Source: Staphylococcus hyicus (GTDB taxonomy: Bacteria; Bacillota; Bacilli; Staphylococcales; Staphylococcaceae). Taken from it: a DNA stretch of 64,000 nt. The position numbers were made by a program, and so were the translations under genes. The stretch spans positions 1,550,001-1,614,000 of the forward strand of contig NZ_CP008747.1 of NCBI RefSeq assembly GCF_000816085.1, read 5' to 3'. Shown one piece after another: positions 48,534 to 59,397 of the stretch. Position 1 is the first letter of the stretch; each line of letters opens with the position of its first letter. The notes under the pieces were generated by a model. That model had not been told where the DNA came from, ran no database searches, and worked only from the letters and a program-made list of their open reading frames with translations.

Positions 48534-48566
48534 AAAACCCTCAAAGTCAATGACTTCAAGGGTTTT
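48534..48566 (-). terminator. Terminator of the glnR-glnA operon
   Basis: AAAACCCT and AGGGTTTT with a paired inner AGTC/GACT section form a hairpin only six bases after the glnA stop codon. Confidence 0.8.
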
Positions 48567-48571
48567 CAAAA

Positions 48572-49912
48572 TTAATATTGTTTCATGTATTGGTCAACTT
48601 CCCATTCGCTGACTTGCGTACGATAGTAATCCCATTCAATAGATTTAGAGTTAATAAATTGATTATAAATGTGATCACCTAATGCTTTTTTGACCGTATC
48701 ATTTTCTCGCATAGCTTTAAGCGCTGTATACAAAGTAGATGGTAAATCTTCAATACCTACTGCTTCGCGTTCTTCACGATTCATTTCATAAATGTTTTGG
48801 TTAACAGGTTCTTGAACTTCTATTTTGTTTTTAATACCATCTAAACCAGCTTGTAAAATTGTTGCAAGTGCCATGTATGGATTAGCAGCTGGATCAACCG
48901 AGCGAATTTCCACACGTGTAGATAATCCACGAGATGAAGGAACACGTACTAATGGAGAACGGTTTTTGCCACTCCATGCAATATAACTTGGCGCTTCATA
49001 GCCAGGTACAAGACGCTTATATGAGTTCACTAATGGGTTACACACTGCTGTAAAGCCACGTGCATTTTTCATAATTCCTGCGATGAAATGGTAGGCATCT
49101 TGAGATAATTCCATTTTGCCGCTTTCATCATAAAATGCATTTTCTTTACCTTTAAATAATGACACATTAAAGTGCATACCGCTTCCGTTCACACCAAATA
49201 ATGGTTTTGGCATAAATGTCGCGTGTAAATTGTGTTGTCTCGCTATAGTTTTAACAACTAATTTAAATGTTTGAATATTATCACATGCTGTGATAGCATC
49301 TGCATATTTAAAGTCAATTTCATGTTGACCTGGTGCCACTTCATGGTGACTTGCTTCGATATCAAAGCCCATATCTTCTAATTCTAACACGATGTCACGT
49401 CGACAATTTTCACCTAAATCAGTAGGTGCTAAATCGAAGTAACCACCGTGGTCATTTAATTCCATCGTTGGTTCGCCTTTTTCATCTAACTTAAATAAGA
49501 AAAATTCAGGCTCTGGTCCAAGGTTAAAATCAGTAAAACCTAATGCTTCCATGTCTTTAAGTACACGTTTCAAGTTACTACGAGGATCCCCTGCAAATGG
49601 TTCACCTTCAGTTGTGTAAACATCACAAATTAAACGCGCAACTTTACCTTGCCCTGCTGTCCATGGGAAGATAACCCAAGTGTTTAAATCAGGTTTTAAA
49701 TACATGTCAGATTCTTCAATACGAACAAATCCTTCGATAGATGAACCATCAAACATCATTTCATTATCGAGTACTTTTTCCAATTGGCTTACTGGTACTT
49801 CTACATTTTTGATTGTTCCTAAAATATCAGAAAATTGTAAGCGAATATAGCGTACATTTTCTTCTTCTGCAAAGCGTCGGATGTCATCTTTTGTAAAATT
49901 TTGTTTTGGCAT
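48572..49912 (-). CDS. glnA: Glutamine synthetase type I
   Basis: GlnA makes glutamine from glutamate, ammonia and ATP. The 446-residue protein is a GSI-alpha enzyme, which in Firmicutes is feedback-inhibited rather than adenylylated. Landmarks are [18 protein letters not shown], the ammonia/metal site [18 protein letters not shown], the ATP-site [23 protein letters not shown] and the C-terminal Glu flap [18 protein letters not shown]. It follows glnR by 21 bases. Feedback-inhibited GlnA also controls GlnR activity (known for Bacillus). Confidence 0.97.
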   Translation of the reverse strand: MPKQNFTKDDIRRFAEEENVRYIRLQFSDILGTIKNVEVPVSQLEKVLDNEMMFDGSSIEGFVRIEESDMYLKPDLNTWVIFPWTAGQGKVARLICDVYTTEGEPFAGDPRSNLKRVLKDMEALGFTDFNLGPEPEFFLFKLDEKGEPTMELNDHGGYFDLAPTDLGENCRRDIVLELEDMGFDIEASHHEVAPGQHEIDFKYADAITACDNIQTFKLVVKTIARQHNLHATFMPKPLFGVNGSGMHFNVSLFKGKENAFYDESGKMELSQDAYHFIAGIMKNARGFTAVCNPLVNSYKRLVPGYEAPSYIAWSGKNRSPLVRVPSSRGLSTRVEIRSVDPAANPYMALATILQAGLDGIKNKIEVQEPVNQNIYEMNREEREAVGIEDLPSTLYTALKAMRENDTVKKALGDHIYNQFINSKSIEWDYYRTQVSEWEVDQYMKQY

Positions 49913-49933
49913 TGGATCATAGCCTCCATTGGA

Positions 49934-50299
49934 TTATTTGAAAAAGCGTGATAAGTCACCACGGTTTAGTGGTATAGAATCTCTTTGAGGTTTTTGCGTC
50001 GTATCAACGAGCATTTGCTTTCTTAAAAGCGCTTCTTCATTATTCAAATTATTTTGTTCTTCAAGCATGATTTGTTTAATGCCTTTCATATTAAAGCCTT
50101 TTTCAAGTAAATGCTTTATGGTAAGTAACGTTTCTAAATCATTTAATGAGAACAAACGTTTATTTCCCTCTGTTCTTGAAGGGAAAATGAGTTCATGTGT
50201 TTCATAATAACGAATTTGACGTGCAGTTAAATCCGTTAACTTACTGACAACACTCATCGGAAATACAGGCATGTTGCGTCGAATTTTATCGTTATCCAT
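49934..50299 (-). CDS. glnR: MerR-family repressor GlnR
   Basis: GlnR represses glnRA and other nitrogen genes when glutamine is plentiful. With ATG 50299 (MDNDKIRRNMPVFPMSVVSKL) it has 121 residues. The winged-helix core is LTDLTARQIRYYETHELIFPSRTEGNKRLFSL, and the C-terminal autoinhibitory tail ends in LNRGDLSRFFK, both typical. AAGGAG lies 9 bases upstream; longer frames to 50359 run through that ribosome site. A consensus GlnR operator lies about 70 bases upstream. Confidence 0.95.
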   Translation of the reverse strand: MDNDKIRRNMPVFPMSVVSKLTDLTARQIRYYETHELIFPSRTEGNKRLFSLNDLETLLTIKHLLEKGFNMKGIKQIMLEEQNNLNNEEALLRKQMLVDTTQKPQRDSIPLNRGDLSRFFK

Positions 50300-50369
50300 C
50301 TCCCACATCTCCTTGAATATTTTGAACTTATCGTTACAATAGCATATAAATTCTGACAATACAAAAATA

Positions 50370-50404
50370 TGTAAGAAAACCTGACATGAAATCTCATATC
50401 AGGT
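50370..50404 (-). promoter_or_regulatory. GlnR operator interleaved with an upstream gene terminator
   Basis: On the minus strand TGTCAGGTTTTCTTACA (50370-50386) fits the GlnR/TnrA consensus TGTNA-N7-TNACA perfectly. The same bases form the right arm and T-run of the terminator of the preceding gene (ACCTGACATGA with TCATATCAGGT, 50380-50404). Confidence 0.82.
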
Positions 50405-50414
50405 CATTATCACT

Positions 50415-51653
50415 TTAAATTAACTTTTTATCTATTAATTGTGAAACTGCACGCGAAACTGCTAGCTTTACATGTTCATATGTCAAGCCGCCTTGCACAT
50501 AAGCTTCATATGGAGGTCGAATAGGACCATCTGCCGACAATTCAATTGAAGATCCTTGTACAAAAGTACCTGCCGCCATAATAACGTCATCTTCATATCC
50601 GGGCATATAGCTTGGCTCAGGACTAAAATGTGCATTAATTGGCGAGTTATGTTGAATACTTTGACAAAATTGTATCATTTGTTCTTTCGTCTCAAATGAT
50701 ACAGTTTGAATTAAATCTGTTCGTGGTTCATAATAACGCGGCGTTGTTTTCATATTTAATTTTTCCAATAATAAGCTTGTAAAAAGTGCACCTTTTAAAC
50801 TTTGGCTCACGACATGGGGACTCAAGAAAAAGCCCTGATACATTTCATGTAATGATCCTAGCGATGCCCCCGCTTCTTTTCCTATTCCTGGTGCTGTTAA
50901 ACGATAGCCACAACGTTCAACTAAGTCTTTTCTCCCGACAATGTAGCCACCAATTTTCGCAAGCCCACCGCCTGGATTTTTAATGAGTGATCCTGCTATG
51001 AGATCAGCCCCCACTTCAATGGGTTCACGTGTTTCCACAAATTCTCCATAACAATTATCAATAAAAATCGTCAAGTGTGGGTGTTGCGCTTTAATTTTTT
51101 TAATGGCATTTTCTATTTCATCGATATGAATAGATGGACGTTGGTCATATCCTTTTGAACGCTGAATCGCTATCACTTTTGTTTTGTCATGAATGGTTTG
51201 AAGGACGGTATCGATGTCGATACAACCTTCTTTCAGTGGTACATCTTGATACGTCACTCCACGTTCTATCAAACTCTCAATACCATTGCCGTTAACACCG
51301 ATGACTTCTAACAACGTATCGTATGGTCGTCCCGTAATATAGAGCAGCTCATCTCCGTGTTTGAGTAAACTTTGTAATGCAATCGTGATCGCATGTGTGC
51401 CTGAAATAATTTGTGGTCGCACTAAGGCATCTTCTGCTTTAAATACATTTGCGTAAACCGCTTCTAGGCGATCTCGTCCAAAATCATCATAGCCATAACC
51501 CGTTGAACCTTGTAAATCAGCTTCAGTGATTTTGACATGATGAAATGCATCTAACACACGCGCTTGATTTTCAAAAGCACGTTGTTCGATGGCTTTAAAG
51601 TGGGGTTCGAGGTCTGCTTCTACCTCTTGGATTAAATGTGAAATATTATTCAT
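50415..51653 (-). CDS. Methionine gamma-lyase family PLP enzyme (YnbB/'aluminium resistance' type)
   Basis: A 412-residue PLP-dependent enzyme of the Cys/Met metabolism fold, annotated in many genomes as aluminium resistance protein or methionine gamma-lyase family. The pyridoxal Lys lies in DLIAGSLIKNPGGGLAKIGGYIVGR; other landmarks are STGYGYDDFGRD, ISGTHAITIALQSLLKHGDELLYITGRPYDT and FIDNCYGEFVE. It is positioned between hflX and glnR, as for ynbB in B. subtilis. The reaction is not established. Its terminator overlaps the GlnR operator. Confidence 0.9.
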   Translation of the reverse strand: MNNISHLIQEVEADLEPHFKAIEQRAFENQARVLDAFHHVKITEADLQGSTGYGYDDFGRDRLEAVYANVFKAEDALVRPQIISGTHAITIALQSLLKHGDELLYITGRPYDTLLEVIGVNGNGIESLIERGVTYQDVPLKEGCIDIDTVLQTIHDKTKVIAIQRSKGYDQRPSIHIDEIENAIKKIKAQHPHLTIFIDNCYGEFVETREPIEVGADLIAGSLIKNPGGGLAKIGGYIVGRKDLVERCGYRLTAPGIGKEAGASLGSLHEMYQGFFLSPHVVSQSLKGALFTSLLLEKLNMKTTPRYYEPRTDLIQTVSFETKEQMIQFCQSIQHNSPINAHFSPEPSYMPGYEDDVIMAAGTFVQGSSIELSADGPIRPPYEAYVQGGLTYEHVKLAVSRAVSQLIDKKLI

Positions 51654-51670
51654 GCTTCTACTTCTTTCTT

Positions 51671-52900
51671 TTATTTTCGATATCCTTGTATGTGATAGGT
51701 TTCATCTGTCTCATTAAAATCTATAGATGTCACTAATGTATGACGTTTTAAAGTATATAATTGATCCGCTTTTGCAACTTCCAATGAAGTTTCATAATGC
51801 GTAAGTTGTCTTTTAAGCTGTTCAAATAATAATTGTCTCACCCGTTTTTGATCCTGTTCATCTTTAGAAGATACACTCAATGATGCGTGAGGACTTATAG
51901 GTGGCGCTTCATGCATCAAATCTTTTTTATTAAATAAAACGACTTGCGGGATGTGATCCATATTTAAATCTTTAATCAGTTGTAATACGGTTTCATATTG
52001 AATTTTAGCTTCTTTATGGCTCGCATCAACAACATGAATTAATAAATCAGCTTGTTTCGCTTCTACTAGCGTTGATTTAAATGCATCAATCAATGTAGTC
52101 GGCAATTTTTGAATGAATCCTACCGTATCTGAAATGACCAATTGAAAACCATCATTTATAGTGATTTGTCTAGTTTTTGGGTCGAGCGTTGCAAATAATT
52201 GATTTTTTTCATACGTTTCGTCTTCTGTTAATACATTGAACCATGAAGATTTTCCAGCATTTGTATATCCAACAAGTGCGATTTGAAACACTTCATTTTG
52301 TTCTCTTTGTTGACGATATCGTTCACGATGAATTTCGACCTCTTTTAATTTACGTTTAATTTCATTCATTCTCGTACGGATGTGACGTCGATCTGTTTCG
52401 AGTTTTGTTTCACCCGGTCCTCGCGTTCCAATTCCACCGCCTAAACGTGATAGGCTTTTCCCATGCCCCATTAAACGTGGTAGTAAATAATCTAATTGCG
52501 CAAATTCCACTTGCAGTTTACCTTCTTTACTTTGAGCGCGCATAGCAAAAATCTCTAAGATGAGTTGGGTTCTATCAATTATTTTAATACCTAATATATC
52601 ATTTAAGTGTTTAGACTGTGCTGTCGTAAGTTCATCATTGGTGACGATGACATCTATGTCGTGAAAGTGAACAGCATCTTGGACTTCTTGCAATTTCCCT
52701 TTCCCCATATAATGTTTAGGGTGCATATCTTTTAAATTTTGCGATAATGTCCCCTTAACTTCTAAACCACATGTATCTGAAAGCGCCTCTAATTCAGACA
52801 TCGTACTTTCAAAATTAAATTCAGAGGATTGTGTATGCACCCCTATCAATAGCGCTTTTTCTTTAATTTTTTCGGTTGAATAACTTTGTCTATACGTCAT
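51671..52900 (-). CDS. hflX: GTPase HflX
   Basis: HflX is a ribosome-associated GTPase that splits stalled 70S ribosomes in stress. The 409-residue protein (ATG 52900, GAGGTGAT upstream) has the N-terminal HflX domain (GKGKLQEVQ, DELTTAQSKHLNDILGIKIIDRTQLILEIFA) and the linker GGIGTRGPGETKLETDRRHIR. G-motifs are GYTNAGKSSWFN (G1), SDTVGFI (G3) and VLFNKKD (G4). An earlier ATG at 52924 precedes the ribosome site and is not used. It ends 17 bases before the PLP-enzyme gene, suggesting co-transcription. Confidence 0.95.
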   Translation of the reverse strand: MTYRQSYSTEKIKEKALLIGVHTQSSEFNFESTMSELEALSDTCGLEVKGTLSQNLKDMHPKHYMGKGKLQEVQDAVHFHDIDVIVTNDELTTAQSKHLNDILGIKIIDRTQLILEIFAMRAQSKEGKLQVEFAQLDYLLPRLMGHGKSLSRLGGGIGTRGPGETKLETDRRHIRTRMNEIKRKLKEVEIHRERYRQQREQNEVFQIALVGYTNAGKSSWFNVLTEDETYEKNQLFATLDPKTRQITINDGFQLVISDTVGFIQKLPTTLIDAFKSTLVEAKQADLLIHVVDASHKEAKIQYETVLQLIKDLNMDHIPQVVLFNKKDLMHEAPPISPHASLSVSSKDEQDQKRVRQLLFEQLKRQLTHYETSLEVAKADQLYTLKRHTLVTSIDFNETDETYHIQGYRK

Positions 52901-53036
52901 TTCAATCACCTCATTTCTATACACGTACCATCGTGTATTTTATCACAAACATTGGTATAAGACTATGTGCTAACAATGTGATATATTTTAACTGAGTCAT
53001 GTATTAAATAAAACATATTAACTATGAGGTGATAGA

Positions 53037-53510
53037 ATGCAATTATATGATATCGAAGTGGAACAATCCAATGGTGACACATATACATTATCTAAATATA
53101 AAGGCGACGTCATGTTAATCGTCAATACGGCAAGTGAATGTGGATTTACACCTCAGTTTAAAGACTTACAAGCACTTTATGAACAATATAAAGATCAAGG
53201 CTTTATAGTACTTGGATTTCCATGTAATCAATTTGGGCATCAAGAACCAGGTTCTGGTGCTGAAGCTACGCAAAATTGTCAATTAAACTACGGTGTCACA
53301 TTTCCAATGCATCAAAAAATAGAAGTAAATGGCACACATGCACATCCACTTTTTCAGTTTTTAAAATCACAACAATCTGGATTACTGAATGAGAAAATAA
53401 AATGGAATTTCACAAAATTTTTAATCGATCGTGATGGAAATGTCGTGAAACGTTTTTCACCACAAAAACAACCGCTCCAACTCTCTGAAGCCATTGAAAG
53501 TTTATTGTAA
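53037..53510 (+). CDS. Glutathione peroxidase-like thiol peroxidase
   Basis: This 157-residue thioredoxin-fold peroxidase has the catalytic Cys in [13 protein letters not shown], with Gln and Trp partners in GFPCNQFG and [12 protein letters not shown] second Cys in FPCNQ may resolve through disulfide. In S. aureus the comparable gene beside hflX/hfq is bsaA (recalled). Bacteria like this lack glutathione, so thioredoxin or bacillithiol is the probable reductant. TGAGGTGAT precedes ATG 53037. It is monocistronic, divergent from hflX. Confidence 0.93.
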   Translation: MQLYDIEVEQSNGDTYTLSKYKGDVMLIVNTASECGFTPQFKDLQALYEQYKDQGFIVLGFPCNQFGHQEPGSGAEATQNCQLNYGVTFPMHQKIEVNGTHAHPLFQFLKSQQSGLLNEKIKWNFTKFLIDRDGNVVKRFSPQKQPLQLSEAIESLL

Positions 53511-53517
53511 AAAAAAC

Positions 53518-53554
53518 AATCACACATGGTGTTAAATTAACATCATGTGTGATT
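53518..53554. terminator. Terminator after the peroxidase gene
   Basis: AATCACACATG (53518-53528) pairs with CATGTGTGATT (53544-53554), then ATTTT. Confidence 0.8.
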
Positions 53555-53658
53555 ATTTTCGAGCATCATGTAATTCATATTAATAGCACAATATCACATT
53601 TTATTCAATATTCAATTATGCCATACATCCCTTCAACCTATAAATAAAGCACCAAAAG

Positions 53659-53865
53659 TTAATTTGTACCTTCTAAAAATGTACTAATGGCATGTTTATA
53701 GATTAAATGATGTTTTCCTTGAGAAAGAAAATCAACCACATGCTGATCATAATCTGCAATTGTACCTCTTAGTTGAAAACCATTCGTTAAGAAGACTGTT
53801 AATTCTTTCTCCTCATTTTTAAAGTTTTCGAGATACGTTTCTTGAATATCTTGTTTGTCAAACAT
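53659..53865 (-). CDS. hfq: RNA chaperone Hfq
   Basis: Hfq forms a hexameric Sm-like ring that binds U-rich and A-rich RNA. The 68-residue protein has the Sm1 region LTVFLTNGFQLRGTIADYDQHVV and the Sm2 motif GKHHLIYKHAIST, in which YKHAIS is diagnostic. The tail is very short (FLEGTN), lacking the extension of enterobacterial Hfq. The start is ATG 53865, 8 bases from AAAGGAGAA; ATG 53871 is too close to it. The gene overlaps the end of miaA by 8 bases. Confidence 0.94.
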   Translation of the reverse strand: MFDKQDIQETYLENFKNEEKELTVFLTNGFQLRGTIADYDQHVVDFLSQGKHHLIYKHAISTFLEGTN

Positions 53866-54823
53866 GTTCATTTCTCCTTTTGTGTATTTGGGTTAAAATA
53901 TCATCTAGCATTTCTGGAAGTGACATTCTCTCTCTATCTAACCAATGAACATTAAGTTTGTTTTTAAACCAGGTTAATTGTCGTTTAGCATAATTTCTTG
54001 AATGCTGTTTTAACAAATCTGCTGCCTGGTCCATTTCAAGTTCATTATGCACCACAGGTATAAGTTCTTTATAACCAATCGCTTGCATACTTTGACATGA
54101 TTCATAACCTAATTCAATAAGGTGTTGCACTTCATCCATTAAACCTTGAGACAACATAATGTCTACACGTTTATTTATTCTATGATACAATGTATCGCGC
54201 GACATTTCTATCCCTAATAATAATGTATCATAATTTTCTGTTAATTGGTGACTTTTCTTGCGATTACTCAAAATTTTTTTCGTCTTTAAATAGTATGAAA
54301 CCGCTCTCTCAACGCGTTGACGGTTATTTGGATGAATGTTTGCTTGTGAGACAGGATCGAACGTTCCTAAATAATTATGTAATGCTTCATTTGAAAACGT
54401 ACTAAGAAGACGCATTTTTTCGGCAACTTCTGCTTCTTTATCAACTGACACCTCTTCATTGTCAAATTCATAATTATAAATTACAGATTGAATATATAAT
54501 CCTGTCCCACCAGCAATGATAGGAACTTTACCACGCTGCGTAATGTCTTCAATTAATGGTTTGACACGTTGTTGAAAGTCAAAAGCAGTAAACGTTTCAT
54601 CAGGTGATAAAATATCTATCAAATGATGTGGGATTCCTTTCATTTCATCTGGTGAAACTTTTGCCGTTCCAATATCCATATGTTTATACACTTGCATGGA
54701 ATCTCCACTAATGATTTCTCCATTTATTCTTTGGGCAAGTTCCACACTTAATTCTGTTTTACCGCTCGCAGTCGGGCCAACAATAACGATTAATAAAGGC
54801 TTTTTTTCACTCACACATTTCAC
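53858..54823 (-). CDS. miaA: tRNA dimethylallyltransferase
   Basis: MiaA adds a dimethylallyl group to A37 of tRNAs reading UNN codons. The 321-residue protein has the P-loop VGPTASGKTELS, the DSMQVYKHMDIGTAK substrate motif, GGTGLYIQSVIY, and the C-terminal QAIGYKEL and NYAKRQLTWFK. The start is GTG 54823 or GTG 54814; both overlap or abut the stop of the upstream hydrolase gene, implying coupling. hfq overlaps its 3' end, as in many bacteria (miaA-hfq). Confidence 0.96.
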   Translation of the reverse strand: MKCVSEKKPLLIVIVGPTASGKTELSVELAQRINGEIISGDSMQVYKHMDIGTAKVSPDEMKGIPHHLIDILSPDETFTAFDFQQRVKPLIEDITQRGKVPIIAGGTGLYIQSVIYNYEFDNEEVSVDKEAEVAEKMRLLSTFSNEALHNYLGTFDPVSQANIHPNNRQRVERAVSYYLKTKKILSNRKKSHQLTENYDTLLLGIEMSRDTLYHRINKRVDIMLSQGLMDEVQHLIELGYESCQSMQAIGYKELIPVVHNELEMDQAADLLKQHSRNYAKRQLTWFKNKLNVHWLDRERMSLPEMLDDILTQIHKRRNEHV

Positions 54824-55752
54824 TCACTTTTTTTCTTTATAATTTGACGACTCATCCAGTCTAACATATGACGCCATACCGTTTCTTTATCTTTTTCAAA
54901 TAATATTTCATGTCTCTTTTGTTTATAAAGTTGTACGGTAATATGCTTAATACCGCCTCTCTTTAACACTTTACCAAGTCGACGTATACCGTTTCCATAA
55001 TCACCAAATGGATCCGCTTTTCCAGCAATAAGTAAAATAGGTAAATTGGGATCCATTCTTGCTATTTCTTTTAATTGTGCTGTTTTCATAATATGATGCA
55101 TGACGCTATACACTAGCTGGTTTGATACAAAAAAACCAGTATATTCATCCTGTATAAAGATATCTACCTCATGCTCGTCCGAACTGATCCAATCACTCGG
55201 TGTACGGGTCGGTTTGAATTTTTTATTGAAAGTACCTGTTACAAGATGATTAATCCATTTTAAGCGTCGTTTTTTGCCAGTTAATAAAGTGACAAGTTTT
55301 AATGCGATTGTATTGACATAGCCTTTCCATTTCGGGAATAATGCAGTGCCAGTTAGAATTAAGCCATCAGCATTATTAGGATACAATTGGACATAACGTC
55401 GTGCGATAATCGACCCCATCGAATGTCCTAAAATGATGTAGGGTAGCGTCTCATTTATGGTAGGTTGTAACGTCGTTTTTATTTCATGTGCATCATGAAC
55501 GACTTCATCTACAGAATTGAAATGCCCTCGTAGTGTGTTTATCGCTTTTCCATGACCACGATGGTTGTGGCGAATTACATGGTATCCTTGCTGATTAAAC
55601 AGTGTTACAAGACGTTCGTAACGATCCATATGCTCTGCCATTCCGTGAAAAATATGTACAATCCCTACTGCTTCATGATCAGCACAATCGATTTTCGCTT
55701 CTAAAATAGTTTCATCAGATAATGCGATTTTCATGGTTTCTTTCTTAACCAT
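54820..55752 (-). CDS. Alpha/beta hydrolase, monoacylglycerol lipase/lysophospholipase-like
   Basis: A 310-residue serine hydrolase of the Hydrolase_4 family. The oxyanion/cap region is VHIFHGMAEHMDRYERLVTLFNQQGYHVIRHNHRGHG, the nucleophile Ser lies in LGHSMGSIIARRY, the acid Asp in LLIAGKADPFGDYG and the catalytic His in QKRHEILFE. It probably hydrolyses monoacylglycerols or lysophospholipids, in keeping with its place between glpD and miaA, though this is inference. The start is set at ATG 55752, which follows AAAGGTGG; longer frames to 55800 lack a ribosome site. Confidence 0.88.
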   Translation of the reverse strand: MVKKETMKIALSDETILEAKIDCADHEAVGIVHIFHGMAEHMDRYERLVTLFNQQGYHVIRHNHRGHGKAINTLRGHFNSVDEVVHDAHEIKTTLQPTINETLPYIILGHSMGSIIARRYVQLYPNNADGLILTGTALFPKWKGYVNTIALKLVTLLTGKKRRLKWINHLVTGTFNKKFKPTRTPSDWISSDEHEVDIFIQDEYTGFFVSNQLVYSVMHHIMKTAQLKEIARMDPNLPILLIAGKADPFGDYGNGIRRLGKVLKRGGIKHITVQLYKQKRHEILFEKDKETVWRHMLDWMSRQIIKKKSE

Positions 55753-55970
55753 TTTATAGATCCACCTTTCCTTATCCATCACATACATCAACTTTACCAT
55801 AGCGTTTCATTTCTAACATGTCTCACGTATGTCGCGCAACAAAATAATATTTCATGCCTATTATAACGCATTTGGACTTAGCTAGGTCGCCCTAACGTTT
55901 GACAATAGCGCTTTTTTAGTTACACAAAAATTGTTATCTCTTTTTACGAGCGCCTTTTAATAAAAAAATA

Positions 55971-56008
55971 GGAGTAAGACATAATCTCATAGATTTATAT
56001 CTTACTCC
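55971..56008 (-). terminator. Terminator downstream of glpD
   Basis: GGAGTAAGA (55971-55979) pairs with TCTTACTCC (56000-56008), followed by TATTTTTTT on the minus strand. Confidence 0.85.
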
Positions 56009-56033
56009 GATAATTATACTTTTTTATAGCAAT

Positions 56034-57707
56034 TTATGCTGTTGCTGATTGATGTTGTCCATGAATGGCGTGTGTGATAGCATCTTCTAATTCTTGTTTG
56101 TAAACTGCTTTTGTATTGTCGTCATAGCCGATTAAATCAGCTAAAACATTGGTTACGATATCTTTATATTTTTGAACTGAGTCGATATCAAAGTACAGTG
56201 CACCAGTACGACGAATTAAGAAGTCTGTTGGTTTAACAACCAGCTCATTTTGAACCCCATATAATAATTCAACATACATCTCTAAAGGTAAACCAGTACT
56301 TTGGTGTTGTGCAGCTTGTGTTAGCGCGAATAATTCATCTACATTTGATCCATATTTTTTGGCTAACTGGCGTGCCACTTTTTCATCTAAATTATATCCT
56401 TTTGCTTGTTTCACTTTGTCTTCAACAAATGATTCGAAGTTTTTACTACCACCGACATCGCCACCAGACATTGGGATATTTTTGGTATTCGCTGGTTTAA
56501 ATTCTAATTTATACTCTTGTTTTAAACGTTTCGCAACGCGATCTACAATTTCATTTGCCATATGACGATAACCTGTTAATTTACCGCCCGCAATAGTTAA
56601 GAGACCTGAATCTCCTTCCCAAATTTCATCTTTACGAGAAATTTCAGATGGATCTTTGCCTTCTTCAAGTATTAGTGGACGAATACCAGCCCATGTTGAT
56701 TCAATGTCTTCATCTTTAACATGAACAGTTGGAAACATGTAGTTTATCGCATTGATTAAGTAATCACGGTCTTCTTGGTTTACTAAAGGACTTGCCTTGT
56801 CGTTATTATAAAACGTATCCGTTGTACCAACATATGTTTTGCCGTCTCGAGGAATTGCAAATATCATACGACCGTCTTTTTCAGTATCAAAATAGACAGC
56901 TTGATGTAATGGGAATTTTGATTCATCAAAAACAACATGCACACCTTTAGTTAAACGTAGTTCTTTATTATTTTTTGAATAATCATTGCTACGTACATCA
57001 TCTACCCAAGGACCAGTTGCATTCACTACTTTTTTACCATGAATTTCAAATTGCTCATTTTTAATACGGTCAATGACACGCACACCGTTCACTTTGTTAC
57101 GATTATCATATAAAAATTGACTTACTTTCGCATAGTTAATAATATCTGCACCAAATTCAGCTGCTTTTTTCATGACTTCAATAGTCATGCGGGCATCATC
57201 TGTACGATATTCTACATAGTAGCCGCCGCCTTTTAAACCATCTTGTTTAACGAGTGGCTCTTTATCTTTTGTTTCTTGTACGTTCAACATGCGTTTTCGC
57301 TCTGATTTTTTTACACCTGCTAAACGATCATACACGGCTAAACCAATTGACGTTGAAAACTTACCAAATGTTCCCCCTTTATGCATCGGTAATAACATCC
57401 ATTCTGGTGTAGTCACATGCGGACCGTTTTCATATACAATTTCACGTTCTCTACCTGTTTCAGCTACGACGCCTACTTGGAATTGTTTTAAATATCGTAA
57501 TCCACCATGCACAAGTTTAGTTGAACGAGAACTTGTACCTGATGCAAAATCTTGCATTTCTAATAATGCGACTTTCATCCCGCGCGCTGAAGCATCTAAA
57601 GCTACACCTGCACCTGTGATGCCGCCCCCGACAATCACTAAATCATATTCTTCTTGTTGCATTTTTTCCTTTACTGAATCACGTTGTAACGTTGATAAAC
57701 GTCCCAT
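56034..57707 (-). CDS. glpD: Aerobic glycerol-3-phosphate dehydrogenase
   Basis: GlpD oxidises glycerol-3-phosphate to dihydroxyacetone phosphate and feeds electrons to menaquinone at the membrane. The 557-residue flavoprotein has the FAD motif [20 protein letters not shown] at about 22-41, [27 protein letters not shown] substrate strands, [10 protein letters not shown] and a C-terminal helical domain. The start is ATG 57707 just after AGGAGGCG; a longer frame to 57761 covers the leader terminator. Expression should depend on GlpP, since a terminator lies in its leader. Confidence 0.96.
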   Translation of the reverse strand: MGRLSTLQRDSVKEKMQQEEYDLVIVGGGITGAGVALDASARGMKVALLEMQDFASGTSSRSTKLVHGGLRYLKQFQVGVVAETGREREIVYENGPHVTTPEWMLLPMHKGGTFGKFSTSIGLAVYDRLAGVKKSERKRMLNVQETKDKEPLVKQDGLKGGGYYVEYRTDDARMTIEVMKKAAEFGADIINYAKVSQFLYDNRNKVNGVRVIDRIKNEQFEIHGKKVVNATGPWVDDVRSNDYSKNNKELRLTKGVHVVFDESKFPLHQAVYFDTEKDGRMIFAIPRDGKTYVGTTDTFYNNDKASPLVNQEDRDYLINAINYMFPTVHVKDEDIESTWAGIRPLILEEGKDPSEISRKDEIWEGDSGLLTIAGGKLTGYRHMANEIVDRVAKRLKQEYKLEFKPANTKNIPMSGGDVGGSKNFESFVEDKVKQAKGYNLDEKVARQLAKKYGSNVDELFALTQAAQHQSTGLPLEMYVELLYGVQNELVVKPTDFLIRRTGALYFDIDSVQKYKDIVTNVLADLIGYDDNTKAVYKQELEDAITHAIHGQHQSATA

Positions 57708-57731
57708 AAAAACGCCTCCTATAATGATAAA

Positions 57732-57821
57732 AAGAGAGACTCCGCCTATATACTTTAACATAAAGTTTTACGACAAAATCTCTCTTCTTCTCGAGTAAAC
57801 TATTAACTTATCTACAGTATA
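57732..57821 (-). promoter_or_regulatory. glpD promoter and GlpP-type leader terminator
   Basis: On the minus strand a -10 like TATACT (57816-57821) is followed by a leader with AAGAGAGA (57779-57786) pairing with TCTCTCTT (57732-57739) and a T run, a terminator ahead of the glpD ribosome site. In Bacillus, GlpP with glycerol-3-phosphate prevents termination at such a site. Confidence 0.75.
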
Positions 57822-57830
57822 GCATACGAC

Positions 57831-59339
<1,509 letters not shown>

Positions 59340-59397
59340 TTACCTCCCGTAATCACACGTGTCAGAATTACTACTCTTACATGTTTAACTATTTAAA

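Noticed and set aside
57708..57761. N-terminal hydrophobic extension of GlpD
   Set aside because: It covers the leader terminator stem and the AGGAGG ribosome site; the family starts at MGRLSTLQ.
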